Origin: Cyclaneusma minus
Lineage: Eukaryota; Ascomycota; Leotiomycetes; Marthamycetales; Marthamycetaceae
Assembly: GCA_037179335.1 (NCBI GenBank)
Contig: JAKZHN010000015.1
Span: forward strand, 310,001 to 374,000
Reading direction: 5' to 3'
Length of the DNA: 64,000 bases
The notes below the pieces were generated by a model that searched no databases, was not told the origin of the DNA, and saw only the letters and a program-made list of their open reading frames with translations. How positions within the stretch are numbered: the first letter of the stretch is position 1; every line of letters starts with the position of its first letter. Position numbers and translations under genes: made by a program. Below are positions 21,945 to 35,099 of the stretch, in pieces.

Positions 21945-23367
21945 CGTGAATCTTGGTGCGGTAACGATGGTGGTATGTTCAGGTCCTCGCAACCTCGCAG
22001 TATTTCGTATAATCGGGAGAGGCTTCGCAAATCGCGCAGACTGGCGCCCAGCGTCTTAATAGTCGCAGGTCTTCGGTTTGGGGAGGCTATACCACCATCC
22101 TCTTGAATTGCCTTCCTTGGCCTTTCCGATTTCTTGTCCCGGATCCTTGGCTCCGGCAGGCAGCAGCAGCAGCAGACGGATCGCTCAGCGATTGAAGAAC
22201 GGCCGAACGGCTCCTGAAATGCGCAGATGTTGCGTCGTGCAGATGTTTCTGTTTATAAACAGTTCGACGGGCGGAGCGTCGACTGGATTGGCTGCTGTCG
22301 AGAAAGAGTGCGACCAGCGATCCGACGGGCCCGAAGGCAGTGAAACGGTGAAACAACAAGAAGGCTGTGCGTTGCGAGCGTGTGGTGAGACTGACAGATA
22401 CTGTAGAGACTCGAGTAGTTGCGAAGGAGTGAAACAAAACTCTTGTTTTCGGCTCGCTGCCGCTGATGATTTCTGAAACAGATCGACGTCGAAGAAAAGG
22501 AGTGACGAGTAGTTGGAGAGACTTCGACAGGGACAGGCCGATGTAACCCCGATCGTTGTTTGAGTCAAGGCGTGAGCGAGCACTCGAGGGAGAAGGAAAG
22601 TTCACGGGCACGCCTGAAATTCGAGGAGCACGCGCGGCACCGCCGACGGGGTGCTAAGACAGGGACTACCCACAGGCTACCCAGCTAAATCACTCTATTT
22701 GCTGCCAAACATGGGGCTGTGGAGATGTCACAATGGAGGCTAGTCACTATCTGGGGTTAATCTGTGCTCATCAGATGCATCTAAAGCAAGTCCCAATTTG
22801 AGTTATCGAATTAAGGTTGAGGATACTAGTTGAAATATCGGTGCAGTTTCATTTTGGTAGGTTATTACAGTGGTGGAAAGAGCGAAGGGCCCTTACCAGG
22901 CTCTGCAGTCTGCACAATAATTGAGCGTCTTGTGAAGTACTCCAATGTAAGGTAGTCGAGAGTCATGCACACTTGATGGGAAAGAATTACTACGATATCA
23001 TAAACAGCGATTACGGATGGAGGCTAGACTTTATAGGGTATTGAGGCTTTATGATGAGATCCAGGGGTGTTGATGTTGACATCATATTGAAATTCCGATG
23101 AGCAGTCTTTCTGATCACTTTGGATCACCCATGAATAGCAGAACAAGCAATGATATTCGATGATACGACGAACGCCTCCGTATGCAATCCTGCAATCCAG
23201 AGAAATGAGTGTCCGAGAGATCCGACGCCGATTTCCGTCCATCCCAACGATTTTGATATCCGTCCCATTACCATATCATAACTTCATCCTTTTCATCCTA
23301 TCCTGCCCTATTATCCTTAGCCTCCCTGCTCACCATATTCTCCTGTTGTACCACTTTCGCAACCACT
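21945..23367. other. intergenic, no convincing gene
   Basis: The first 650 bases are the pyrimidine-rich leader and promoter of the fibroin-like gene on the minus strand; ORFs there are Ser/Arg-rich chance frames. From 22620 to 23360 there is only A/T-balanced non-coding sequence, ending in the 3' flank of the RCR-family gene. Confidence 0.45.
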
Positions 23368-24024
23368 TCAGTGCTTCGCAGGAGGCGGCCCAGGAGGAGC
23401 ACCGTAGGCATTCTGTCCCGGACCCGGATGGTAGGCACTCTGCGGCGTCTGCAACTCCACGCCACTCTGCTGTCCATAATATCCGTCATTGCTGTGGTTT
23501 CCGTTTCCATTAAACTCCTGCTGCGGTGGCTGGTACGGAGGGGCAGCGCCACCGTTGTACGGCTGATTAGGATAATATCCTGCATTGTACTGAGCCTGGT
23601 TGTGTCCCACGGGTGGTTTTCCTGCCAGCCAGCCTGTGCCGTACATAGGCTGGGCTCCGACGCGACGACGACGGCGGCTGTTGAAGAGACTGTTTGACTT
23701 TTAGTTTGTGTTTCTGTGACTTAGAAAGGAGAGGGACGCACGAGAATGTGAAGAGCACGAGGATGGCGAGGACGATGAGACCGGCTAGGAGAACCCAGCG
23801 GCCCCAGTCGTACCAGGCGCTGCTGTTGCATTCATAGGGATCGTTGCCATTTTCGCCGTAGTAGCCACTGTGAGGAGATTCAGGTCAGCTTCAGGATTCC
23901 AGAATGCACGTGTCGGCGTTCGCTGTGTCGCCACCGGATTGTCTAGAACGTACTCGTAGCAGTATCTCTTGAAGAGGAGTCCGCGGATGGACAGCCTATT
24001 CGACGAAGCATCGAGAGGAGCCAT
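23368..24024 (-). CDS. RCR-family membrane protein (Congo red resistance / chitin regulation)
   Basis: Three exons (24024-23954, 23867-23742, 23689-23368) encode 172 residues. The lumenal part has Cys and aromatic residues (RYCYED..YYGENGND..YECNSSAWYDWGRW). One transmembrane helix follows (VLLAGLIVLAILVLFTFSLF, about residues 46-65). A basic SRRRRRVGAQPMYGTGW stop-transfer stretch comes next, as in Rcr1/Rcr2. The tail is disordered, Pro/Gln/Tyr/Asn-rich. The family acts in sorting of plasma membrane proteins between Golgi, endosome and vacuole and influences chitin deposition. No PPxY motif is obvious, though PPAYQPP-like stretches occur. Both introns are short, and all phases fit. Confidence 0.85.
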
Positions 24025-25956
24025 CTTGATCGAGTCGCTGGTTGCGGCGCGACTGAGTCGTTGGATGCTGCTGAGAGTGACCTTGTGGTAGGTCGAGATG
24101 TGTGGAGATTGAACTGTGGATGTGGAGGAGACGGGTTATGTGAACTCGCTGAAAAGCAACTTCACAAAGGCGTGTTTTAGAGAGGACGACGTCTTTATGG
24201 ACAGTCTTGCGCGCGATATGGTTGAGGGCGTCGTTTGTAAGGTGGCTGAGCTTTTCTGGGCACCACCGCAGCTGATCTTGGGACTAGGCTGGTGTGAAAG
24301 TATGACGAAGGTCAGGGCAGGATATTGACTTCGGAAGCACGGCTACGACTCGGGAGGAATGCAATTGAGGGATCTTTGACACGTTGAAAATTGGGTGATG
24401 ATTTGTTTTTTCTAGGATTTGGGTGTTCATAGGAAGTACTACCCAGTGTTTACTAGGAAATTCGAAGCTGTTCTGCTTAACCTCTTGTGCAAATTCATCA
24501 ATGTTATTCGGGCGGCCGAGCTTGCAGTCTGGACCTTCGAGCTTGATCCAACACGGGTGCAGCGTCATCGAGGCGTTCGCTGGGATTCCCCGGAAAAGCT
24601 TGATCCGTTGCCGCAGGATTCGCTAGCGATGCCAAGACTGGAGATTGATTGCTTCAACAGACTGAGATTGGTCACCTAACCGCAAATCTGCACCCAAAAA
24701 TTATGTCAAGATATCGATGGCGATCGAACAAAATGTTGGTGAAAGGATATCCGTCTCGAGAAAGTTAAAAACAACGTGCAGTTCAAGCCATGGAAGGCAG
24801 TGCAGCTTCTCGTGAGTTCTTCGCTGGCTGGCTGCAGAAGGATGAGCAACCACGTTCAAGGTCCAGGGTCGATGTCGAAAGTCGCAACCCTTTAGGCCAT
24901 GATATGTAGTCTTCCTATTTCTGCGCTTGTTAGAAAATTATATGCCTATATAGCAGATCTCTCACAACCGAGGCTCTAGCCACTCGTCCACCCTTAATGT
25001 GGCCAGTTACCTTGGTACGCAGTTGCGAATGGACTCGGATAAGCAACCAATCATCCAGGCCAGCCTTCCTGCACGCCATGCTGGCACCAGGGATCAGTGA
25101 CAGCGCATCAATTGACACACAGGCCACCTGCGAAGAGAGTGCTAACAGCCCGCCAGGAAGCACCTCGCTCCCGTCCACTCCTCCCATCTTCCTTCTTATC
25201 CGCCCGTTCGCCCTCTCCAGGCTTCAATTGCTGGCCACTGGCCCTACATCCTGCGCCAAACCCCTATTCTCCCGCGCCGGAAGAGCGTGCCAGACGCGTC
25301 GAAGTCCTCCGGCCCTCACGCTTGGGTCATGTCTTGGGGGCGTCTCAGACCTTCGATACCTTCGATAAGACCGACTCGGACCTTACTGGCCCTGCCGCGC
25401 GACAATAACACAATATGGCCCTGAGAAAATTGGATACTCGAGAAGCGAGGGGAGCCAGGGATGCCATTGAATTCAAGAAGGCCTGAGCCACAGTGCTAAT
25501 CAGCTAGTATACCCGATCCCACGAGCAAAGGAAACACAGATGCGGCGACCGGCCCTCAGAGGCCCTCTCGTACCCGGATATGCTCCCGTATGTCCTTCAC
25601 CTATGACACATCACCCTCGCTGCTACGGCCCCTCGAAACTTGCGCCCAACCTTGCGCCCAAACATCCGGCGTTGAGAAGTCGTCGCTGCATGCAGTTCAT
25701 CAAATCGTCGCGAGTCATGGAAGGAAGAGAACGAAAGCAGACGCATACACGCTCGAGATTCGGCCCAGGCGTTGGCGAGAAGTGCAAAAGAAAGGTGCTG
25801 TGAGCTGTGGAGATATAAGGCGGTCCAGATTTCCTTGTGAAAGGCGATTTTGTCTTTGCCATCACTTCATAAGCGTCGTTAAAAGTTCATGCAGGGCAAT
25901 CAAGACAACAGCACTTGGTGGATCGCCGAGAAACGTAAGTACTGCGCTGGCTTCCC
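24025..25956. other. intergenic, no convincing gene
   Basis: This is a long gap. Plus-strand ORFs at 24997-25408 and 25540-26024 overlap each other, lack domains and give no consistent splice model. The stretch 25030-25400 is GC-richer than its surroundings and could be the leader of an unseen transcript. Confidence 0.4.
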
Positions 25957-26761
25957 TCACTTGTTTGCGCGAGCAACGAGCCACTGAAGCACGGCGTCTA
26001 GGTTTGTCTCCTCCTTGGCACTGATGCCATAGCAACTGACCTCGCGGTGCGAGATACTCTTGAGATCTAGAGCGTCGATCAGATCGTCTACCGAAAGCTT
26101 CTCATCCAAGTCAGACTTGTTGCCGAGTACGAGAAGAGGAATCCCCTCGAGAACCGGCTTTTCCAGCAGAGCGTGGAGCTCCTCTTTGGCGACTGGGAGT
26201 GCTTCTGTATCGGCCGAGTCGACTATGAACACGATGGCGTTTACTCCTCGACAATATCTCTCCCACATGGAACGGAAGCGCGGCTGTCCGCCGAGATCCC
26301 AGCACTTCAGGGTGACATGGCCTTTCTGTACGCGCTTCATGTTGAACCCGACGGTTGGGATCGAGCTATGGGAGGGTCTCTATCAGCATCATATTGGGTC
26401 GGTTGGTTTACGATATAGAGGGTACTCACTCGATGGTAAACTCGCCTCCCTGTTGAGAAGTCACCGTTAGCAGATGAAAGCAGGGAGAGGCTCAAGGTAG
26501 GATCTCGTCGGAACTCACCGCCAACACTCTGAGCAGGGACGTCTTTCCTGCATTTTGCAGGCCTATCATCGTAATATCCATCTCGGTCGCCCTGAACTCA
26601 TACAGCCTTGTCAGCCAGCTGTTCTGCGGGGCATCTCGAAGCAGTCGGGCGTTTTGCCTAGATCGCATCTCCAGGCACATTTGCCGGTGGGGGGCATCAT
26701 TTAGTACTCACCAGAACAACCTCAGCAGCCAGTCGTACATGCGCTTCAGCAAACCCGCCAT
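25957..26761 (-). CDS. ARL8: ARL8-type small GTPase
   Basis: Four exons (26761-26712, 26591-26519, 26449-26430, 26365-25957) encode 183 residues; ARL8 proteins are about 186. The P-loop is GLQNAGKTS, switch I ends in PTVGFNM, switch II is WDLGGQPRFRSMWERYCRG, the base-specificity motif is GNKSD, and the last motif is SAK. ARL8 lacks the Gly2 myristoylation site of ARF; here too residue 2 is Ala, and the helix MAGLLKRMYDWLLRLFW fits the acetylated ARL8 N-terminus. It directs lysosome/vacuole and endosome motility through kinesin links in known systems. The third exon is only 20 bases. It is divergent from RPA135. Confidence 0.95.
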
Positions 26762-27798
26762 GGCGCGTGTGTAAGGACTTCCTTCGCTTCTACAGGCAGC
26801 TTGATGGATTATTCGGCAGGCCAGGCCCAGTTGTGCGAGGCTGGCGCGGACGGACGGGCTTCGCAAATCGGCGACAGGCAGAGGAGCACGGCAGATTATG
26901 GAGCGGCGGAGACTGTAGGCAATTTCTGGTCGCAGTCGATCTGCCGGTAGGTACTAGACGGTGGATTGTTGTAGAAAACGTAGCACAGCACAGCAGCACA
27001 CGGCAAAAGCGACAAAGTATCCTGGCGGGAAGTTTTGCGGGCAGCGGTCCTGGGCCTCTCTCTGGCAGCTCGGTCGATCTTGGTGGAGTTGACTGACGGC
27101 ACGAGCTTTCTCGACTCTACCGACGAGCAGGGGGTTTTCCTAAGCGCGGGCCTGGTGGCGATGGGTCGAGAGGTCAGACAGCCAGCGTTGGTCGGCACAA
27201 GACCGTCGGCCGGATCTGCTCTTCTGCTTAGGATGCGGTACTATGCAGAACGGTGCAGAATGCGGAAGTAGCAGAGATGAGCTGCATGGCCCGTACCCAG
27301 ATTCCCCTCTCCATTGATTGCACCCACCTCTTCAAGATGGACAAGTCCGATAAGATAAGCCCGCCACGTGATGGGCTTCGAAAGTCGAGTTTACCTGCTT
27401 TTTCCCACAGAAACGGCAGACTTTTGTTTAGTACGAAATACAGACCAGTTGGACTCCGAGAATACAAATTATACGCAAGTCCATTCCAGTAGCACACGAT
27501 AAGCTTCAAACGGCGTGGAATTAAAGCGCAATATCAGCTTCATTAAGAGAAAGGCTACTTACTTTTTGGGTGGGGCCTATCCGGGTCGAGCTTTCCGCGC
27601 TCCGACGAAATATTTTTGATGCAAGGAATTGTGCCCGTCCTCGACAATCCGGTGACAGCCCAGCGCACTGAAATTGGGTTTTTGGGGCGTGAGACCACAG
27701 GTATGTAGCTATGCGCCGTCTCATCTCAGCCTCTGCTACAGTCTGTCTATTTTGGTTCTGCCCAGACTGCCCGCTGATCACTCGTGAACAGAACGATA
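26762..27798. other. divergent promoter region of ARL8 and RPA135
   Basis: No coding frame is convincing in this 1-kb gap. It must hold both promoters. ORFs here have Arg/Gly-rich chance composition. Confidence 0.5.
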
Positions 27799-30700
27799 AT
27801 GGCTCCCAAGACCAAATCCAAGCCGGCGGGCACCAGCACCAAATGGACTCACGAGTTCGACACCCTGAGGAGAGAACATCTCTTCCGCAATCCGCCCACA
27901 GATCACTCCGCATACCCGCTGCTGCAAGCTGCGGTAAACCCTCACATCGAATCCTACAATGCGATCCTGGCAGAGAACGGCCTTCTTCACCACGCCATCG
28001 CGGACATTGGCACCAAGACCTATGTGGATGGCGACGACAGTATTCCTCTGGAGGAGAGGAATAAGTTTCAAATACGGCTGAAGCAAGTCTATGTCGAGAA
28101 GCCCAAGCTGCCCGACTCCAACAAGTTCAGCACGCGCAACCGTGAAATCTTGCCGTCGGAATGCAGAGAACGACACAGCACATACCGAGGGATCATGACC
28201 GTCAAAGTCGAGTACAGAGTCAATAACGGAGACTGGAAAGAGACCACGCGTGGTCTCGGGCAAATGCCTATTATGCTCAAGGTAAGGTGCTCACCAACGT
28301 ACTGGCCTGTACACTACTGACACGGTCATGAACCATAGTCGAATCGCTGCCATCTCGAGAAGATGTCTCCCGCCCAGCTTGTGGCAAACAAGGAGGAGTC
28401 GGAGGAGCTTGGCGGATACTTCATTGTGAACGGTAACGAGAAGCTGATCCGTCTGCTTATTGTTAACAAGCGAAACTTCCCTATGGCAATCGAACGGCCT
28501 TCATACACTGGACGAGGACCGGCATACACCAAATTCGGTATTCAAATACGATGCGTGCGGCCCGACGAGACATCGCAAACAAACGTCCTCCATTACCTGA
28601 ACGACGGAAATATTACCTTCAGATTCTCCTACAGGAAAAACGAATATCTCATCCCAGTGATGATGATCATGAAAGCCCTGGTCGAGACCAACGACAAGGA
28701 AATTTTCGAGGGCCTTGTGGGAGCTGCAGACACCAAAGGAGCAAAGAACACCTTCTTAACTGATCGTGTCGAGCTCCTCTTACGGACTTACAAGGCATAC
28801 GGAGTCTACACCAGAGACAGCACCAGGGCTTACTTGGGCAAACGATTCCGAGTAGTCATGATGGTTCCTGACACCATGTCTGATTACGAAGTTGGAACCG
28901 AATTCCTGCGCAAGATTGTGCTCGTTCATCTCGGAAACGTCAAAGTCACCGAAAGCCAGGATGCCGACAAGTTCAAGATGCTTCTGTTCATGATTCGAAA
29001 ACTTTATGCGCTGGTTGCCGGTGACTGTGCAGTCGACAATCCGGATGCCGTTCAAAATCAGGAAATCCTCTTGGGCGGCTTTTTGTTCGGCCAACTTATG
29101 AAAGAAAGATTGGACGAATGGATGTCGGTATCAATACGAGAGTCGTTGAGAGACTACTTGCGGAAAAAGCGAGAGCGGAACTTCACTTCGGAGCAATTCA
29201 CGAAGGACTTGGTGCCCCAAATCTTTGGTAGGAGTACCGAAGGAAGCATGGGACCCGCCCTCGAATATTTCTTGTCGACGGGTAACCTGGTCACTCCTAC
29301 TGGTCTGGACTTGCAACAAACGTCGGGCTTCGTGGTCGTGGCGGAAAAGATCAATTTCTTGCGATTCATCAGTCATTTCCGCATGGTTCACAGAGGTAGC
29401 TTCTTCGCCCAGCTCAAGACAACGACAGTCCGAAAACTGCTACCCGAGAGTTGGGGCTTCTTGTGTCCAGTCCACACTCCTGATGGTTCTCCTTGTGGTC
29501 TGCTCAACCATCTGGCCCACAAGTGCAAGATCATGACCCACGCTATTGATGTATCTGCCATCCCTCAATTGGTCGTTGATCTGGGAGTCGTCAGTTCCTC
29601 GTCCGCCTCCACGGATGAAAGTGTCGTGGTACAGATGGATGGAAAGATTCTAGGCTGGTGTACACCAAAGCAGTCGCGCGCAATCGCAGACACTTTGCGC
29701 TTCTGGAAGGTTGAGGGCACTCACAACGTTCCACTTGAACTGGAGATCGGCTTTGTACCTGGCTCTCGCGGCGGACAATACCCTGGAGTTTACCTGTCTT
29801 CAACGCCAGCCCGTATGGTCCGGCCCGTCAAATATCTGCCACTCGACAAAGAAGACATGGTTGGACCTGCTGAACAGCCTTTTATGTCTATCGCATGTAC
29901 CGAGCCTGAGATTACATCAGGCGAATCTACACATGTCGAGTTCGACCCTACGAACATCCTCTCGATTCTGGCCAACATGACACCTTTCTCCGACTTTAAC
30001 CAATCTCCTCGTAATATGTACCAGTGTCAGATGGGTAAACAATCTATGGGTACACCTGGAACATCGATGCGATACCGTACGGATAATAAGACATATCGAT
30101 TGCAAACCGGTCAGACTCCCATTGTTCGGGCACCGCTCCACAACGACTATGGCTTTGACAACTTCCCTAACGGTATGAATGCGGTTGTGGCTGTCATTTC
30201 GTACACCGGTTACGACATGGACGACGCCATGATAATCAACAAGTCAGCTCACGAGCGTGGATTCGGACATGGAACCATTTACAAGACGAAGAAGATCAGT
30301 CTCGAAGACAACAAGGTTCGGTCTGTGAAGAACATCGCAAAACTCTTTGGCTTCGCTCCAGGTGATCGCATTAAGCCTGAGATGAAAGCAGCTCTCGACA
30401 ACGACGGTTTACCGCATGTTGGGCGAAGGGTCATGGACGGCGATGTCTTATGTGCCTGGCACACTGTCACGCTTGATGATAACGGGAACCTGGTCAATCG
30501 TGATGGTATGACTCACTTCGAGAAGTACAAAGAACACGAGGAAGCATTCGTCGAAGAAGTACGAGTCATTGGAAGCGAAAACGGCAACGAACCTGCTCAG
30601 TCCATTTCGGTGAAACTTCGCGTTCCTCGTTCTCCTGTCATTGGAGACAAGTTCTCTTCTCGACACGGACAAAAGGGTGTTTGCTCTCAAAAATGGCCTA

Positions 30701-31482
30701 GCATTGATATGCCATTTTCCGAGTCTGGAATCCAACCCGATGTAATCATCAACCCTCACGCTTTCCCATCTCGAATGACAATCGGTATGTTCGTCGAGTC
30801 ACTCGCTGGCAAAGCTGGAGCGCTGCATGGCCTGGCACAGGATAGTACGCCTTTCCGCTTCGATGAAGAAAATACTGCTGGGGACTACTTCGGACATCAA
30901 CTGATGAAGGCCGGTTACAACTACTATGGTAACGAGCCCATGTACTCGGGCATCACGGGAGAAGAACTCCATGCCGACATCTACATCGGTTTGGTCTACT
31001 ACCAAAGATTGAGGCACATGGTCAACGACAAGTTCCAGGTTCGAACTACAGGACCAGTCGTACAACTTACCGGTCAACCAATCAAGGGAAGAAAGAAGGG
31101 TGGTGGTATTCGTATCGGAGAGATGGAGCGTGACTCCTTGCTTGCACATGGCACAGCATACTTACTTCAAGATCGCCTGCTCAACTGCTCCGACTACACA
31201 AAGTCGTGGATCTGCAAGGCTTGCGGTACTTTCCTGTCCACGCAACCCACCGTCTCGGCCTTTGCGCCCAAGAAAAAGGGCACCGGTGTTGTACGATGTC
31301 GGCGTTGCGCCAAGCGAGCTGAGGGCTGGGAGAGCAAGGGGGAGATCTGGGAGGACGGCGAGGGTATTCGCTGGGTTGGTGGCGAGGATACCACGATTGT
31401 TGCAGTTCCTGGAGTGCTCAAGTACTTGGATGTCGAGCTAGCCGCGATGGGCATCAAGCTGAAGTACAACGTGGAGCCATGA
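27799..31482 (+). CDS. RPA2: DNA-directed RNA polymerase I second-largest subunit (RPA135)
   Basis: Exon 1 (27799-28281) and exon 2 (28339-31482) encode 1208 residues; yeast Rpa135 is 1203. The start is the ATG in MAPKTKSKPAGTS, just before the conserved FDTLRREHLFRNPPTDHSA. Beta-subunit landmarks are all present: ESWGFLCPVHTPDGSPCGLLNHL, QCQMGKQSMGTPG, GYDMDDAMIINKSA (active-site acidic loop), GDKFSSRHGQKGV and MTIGMFVESLAGK. The C-terminal zinc site is CKACG and CRRC. The subunit forms half of the catalytic cleft that transcribes rRNA in the nucleolus. Only one 57-base intron interrupts it, typical of a highly expressed housekeeping gene. Confidence 0.97.
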
Positions 31483-32868
31483 AGAAGATATACAGGACGG
31501 AAACGAGAGGCTGCATTACAATGGCGTTATTTTGGGAGGCATCGGTAGGCGTCCAGGTCGGTAGAGCAAAATTGTAGTTGGCACGTCATGTAGGACGCCT
31601 TTGTACATGTCTGGTTTGCTGTCTCGTTGTTTCACAGACCTAATTTAGGGCTCATGGAAATTCGTCGGTGACCGTTTCTCTCTCTCTCCCCTCCCTCGCT
31701 CTCTCGAGTTCTCGCTCTGCTGTCGGTTTTAGGTTCGGTCTCGGGGCTATCAGATTGATATGTCTCGTCCCATCATTTCCCAGAGATTATCAATCCCCTG
31801 ATGTCCCTAGTTACAGATAGATAACGGCACAGATTCATCTGGGGCATGCGCGTCCAAATTGCAGGATGTTCCCGAGCCTGCACACTGCACACTGCACGTC
31901 GATCGCCACGCCTTGGTGTAACTGTGGGCCTTAGGGTTTGTCCAGGAGCCATACCGCTGTGCCATACCGCTCTTCACCTCGGGATGTGGGTTATGGCCGT
32001 GGTTTGGGAGTGCTCTTTGGGAACTCTTCTTCGCCTCAATGCTTCTGTGCCACGAGAGGCGCACGGTATGCACGAAGCCGTCAATATCTATGGACATGAA
32101 CAGGGCATATGCAGTGTTCCCGTTGCAATCTCTTGAACCTCGGTCTGCGATGTATGCATACGATGATGATACGACAGACTACAATCGGGTGCTCCTTGCC
32201 TCTTGGCGTAGGTCTTCAGTCTAGGAGGCTCATCAATCTGCACCGCGTGGTGGGTGACCCAAGCGGCTAAGTGGGTGTGCTCTTTCCTTCTGTAACAGAG
32301 CCATGTGCGACTTCCCATCCAAGTCTCTTTCGCCCCTTACTGCCGGCAACTGCAAGTGCAAGCAACATCACGCAAGCTCTAACGTAGGTCGGTAAGGTAG
32401 GTGAAAGGCCAGCTTTTGCCGCTCATCCGAGCGAGGGCTGATTCTGAAGACCACGCTTCTACGTGTATGCTGGCACTCGCGGTACACATGGAAGCGCCGT
32501 GCCCACAATTCTCTACTCTGTGATCGGTCAAGCATGCACTGAGCCCTTCGAACCTTGAAGACCGGGATCCATCGACAGCCACCAAGAAGACCAGGTGGGT
32601 TTTTCGGTATACGAGCTTCTGTATATAGCGAGTCGCCCTGTCGAGCGCAGTTCATTCGTTTCAATGTCGAGAAGCAGTGCAGCATTTACCAGACTCGAGC
32701 ACACGTGCTATGAGTTGCCGTATTGAGACTTGACAATCTCCACCGGACCCGCGTACGACACAAGATCCCCTCCTTTTCTGAGCAAAGTACTTAACCAACC
32801 CACCACTTGGCATTCGTTACCTCTTCTCTTTCAAGCTTTGCACTTCGTCCACTCCTTTTTTGTCGGCA
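31483..32868. other. intergenic, no gene seen
   Basis: It starts with the 3' flank of RPA135 and a pyrimidine tract (about 31677-31712, ctctctctctcccctccctc). The remaining ORFs are short and overlap on both strands. The last 150 bases are the tyrosinase promoter. Confidence 0.45.
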
Positions 32869-35099
32869 ATGATGAGATCGTCGACACTCGTTTGTTCACT
32901 ATGGCAGCTGCTGTGTCTTTCTGCTTGTCTTGTTGGCGCTTATCCGGGGGGTTCTTACGACTATGGGACGGACTTGCATGTGCTCGTGGGAAGGCAGGTG
33001 GTAGATGAGGCGGCAACCGATGCTACTGCCCCTATTCTCACAACTGGAGCGACCGGTGGAACTGGAGTGAATGGCTTCCCTCCTGTAAGGCAGGAGATGC
33101 GGGACATGGAGAAGAATGATCCAGATATGTGGACGCTGTATATTCTGGCGCTGGATATGATGCAGTATATGGACCAGACTCAGCTTAAATCGTGGTACCA
33201 GATTGCAGGTAGGTCCCCTTACGCTGTCGAGTTTATGGGAATGCAAGCTCAGGGGCTGATCTCTTCTGGTGCCTAGGCATCCACGGTCGGCCTTATACAG
33301 CCTGGGATGACGTGGCGGCCGGATCCACCAGCGACGAAGGCCACGGATACTGCACTCACATCTCCATTCTATTCACAAGCTGGCACCGGCCCTTCCTCGC
33401 TCTCTACGAAGTAAGCAACATCGCCCCCCGGTCCTCCCGATACGAATTCGAAGGCTGACTTGCAAGCACAGCAAATCCTTTATGGCCTTGTTCAAACAAT
33501 TGCTGCGGAGTATCCGACTGCAACTCGCGCTCGATACCAGGCTGCTGCGGTGAACTTTCGCATTCCGTATTGGGACTGGGCCGCTATTCCGCCAAGTAGA
33601 GAATCGGTTCTGCCACCGAGTGTTTCCCAGAATCAGACAGTGCCTGTTGCGGGACCGAATGGGGTCCAGGTCATCTTGAATCCCCTATATAGCTATAGTT
33701 TCAAGCCATTGAACACCAGTCAATTGCCTGATACTCCGGTTAGCCACCAACCCTACAGTTATCCCCTTTTCTTCCCTCTACTAACAACTTCTCCAGTTGA
33801 GCCTCTGGAACCGCACCATGCGCGCCCCCTCCGACCAAACCGCCAACGCCGTATCCCAAAATAACGTCGCGGCGCAAAACCTCGACGCGTCAGCCTCCTC
33901 CTTCCGCCAGCGCCTCTACATCCTCTTCAGCTCCAAATACAGCAACTACGCCAACTGGAGCAACGAAGCCTGGATCCCCGCCAACACCAACTGGCAAGAC
34001 ATGGACAGCATCGAATCGTTGCACGACCAAATCCACGGTCTTTCCGGCAGTGGCGGCCACATGACCTATATCGACTATTCAGCCTGGGACCCAATTTTCT
34101 TCCTGCACCACGCCATGATAGACCGCGCTTTCGCTATGTGGCAGGTGCTGTATCCCAACAGCTATGTGGTTCCGCAAGCAGCGGCTGTTGGCACTTGGAC
34201 GATTGCTCAGGGCCAGATGCAGGATGTGAATACGGCGCTTACGCCTTTTTATAGAACATCAGGTACCTTTTGGAACTCGCAACAGGTGAGAGATACGACG
34301 ACGTTCGGCTATACGTATGCGGAAACGAGCAATATCACAGGCGGCAACAATGCAGCACAGCTGCAGGTCAACGTACGCAGTAGTATCAACAACCTCTACT
34401 CGCCTTCCGCCGTCAACGAGTTTCTGAATTTTTCAAAAACGAAGAAGCGCGGTCTCGATCTCGCGTCTGCCTCGTCAGACACTAATCAAAATGTTTCCGA
34501 CACCACCCTTGCCTCATCCGGCCTCTCCCGCGAATGGATCGCCAACATCCGGGTCAAGAAAAACGCACTTTCCGGCCCTTTCAACATCCACGTTTTCGTC
34601 GGCAATTTTTCAGAGAACCCGCTGGATTGGAATACAGAAGGTAGTGTTGTGGGCACGCATTGTATTTTTGCGAATGCAAGGGGTATGGGCGATTGTGCGG
34701 CTTGCGACGATGGGCAAATCGTTACGGGCACGATTCCTTTGACTGAACGCCTGAGTCTGGATATGAGGAGGGGGGTGCTGGGGAGTTTGGAGCCGGTGGA
34801 TGTGGAGGGGTATTTGCTTGGGGAGATGGGGGCGAGGATGACTTTTGTGAGTAACTCCCGACCTTGACTTGGTTTTTTCTCCTTCGCTTCTTTAGTAGCT
34901 GCCGACTTGGGCCTGCATCTGCGAAGCCAGTGACTGACTTTGCAAACAGCCGAATAACACAGAAGTCCCCAACTCAGCAGTGCCGAGTCTGGGAATCACA
35001 ATTGTAAGCTCGGTCGTGCAGCTGCCATCATCAGACGCAGAATTCCCTACCTGGGGCCCCGAAAACTTCCACTTCGATTTGATTGAGAGTCAGGGGTAA
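32869..35099 (+). CDS. secreted tyrosinase (type-3 copper phenol oxidase)
   Basis: Five exons (32869-33208, 33277-33410, 33472-33738, 33797-34846, 34950-35099) encode 646 residues. Residues 1-25 (MMRSSTLVCSLWQLLCLSACLVGA) form a signal peptide; a second ATG is adjacent. Copper A ligands are in IHGRPYTAWD (H116), YCTHISILFTSWHRPF (H141, H150). Copper B ligands are in LHDQIHGLSG (H323, H327) and DPIFFLHHAMIDR (H351/H352). Many N-glycosylation sequons fit secretion. Such enzymes oxidise monophenols and diphenols to quinones in pigment formation. After the catalytic core a KTKKRG stretch could be a processing site, as fungal tyrosinases lose a C-terminal lid. No melanin or other pathway gene is adjacent. 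Confidence 0.94.

Noticed and set aside
22087..22611. 174-codon minus-strand ORF
   Set aside because: Ser/Arg-rich chance frame in the pyrimidine-rich leader upstream of the fibroin-like gene.
25540..26024. Overlapping plus-strand ORFs near 25.6 kb
   Set aside because: Two frames compete, neither has a domain, and they run into the antisense of ARL8.
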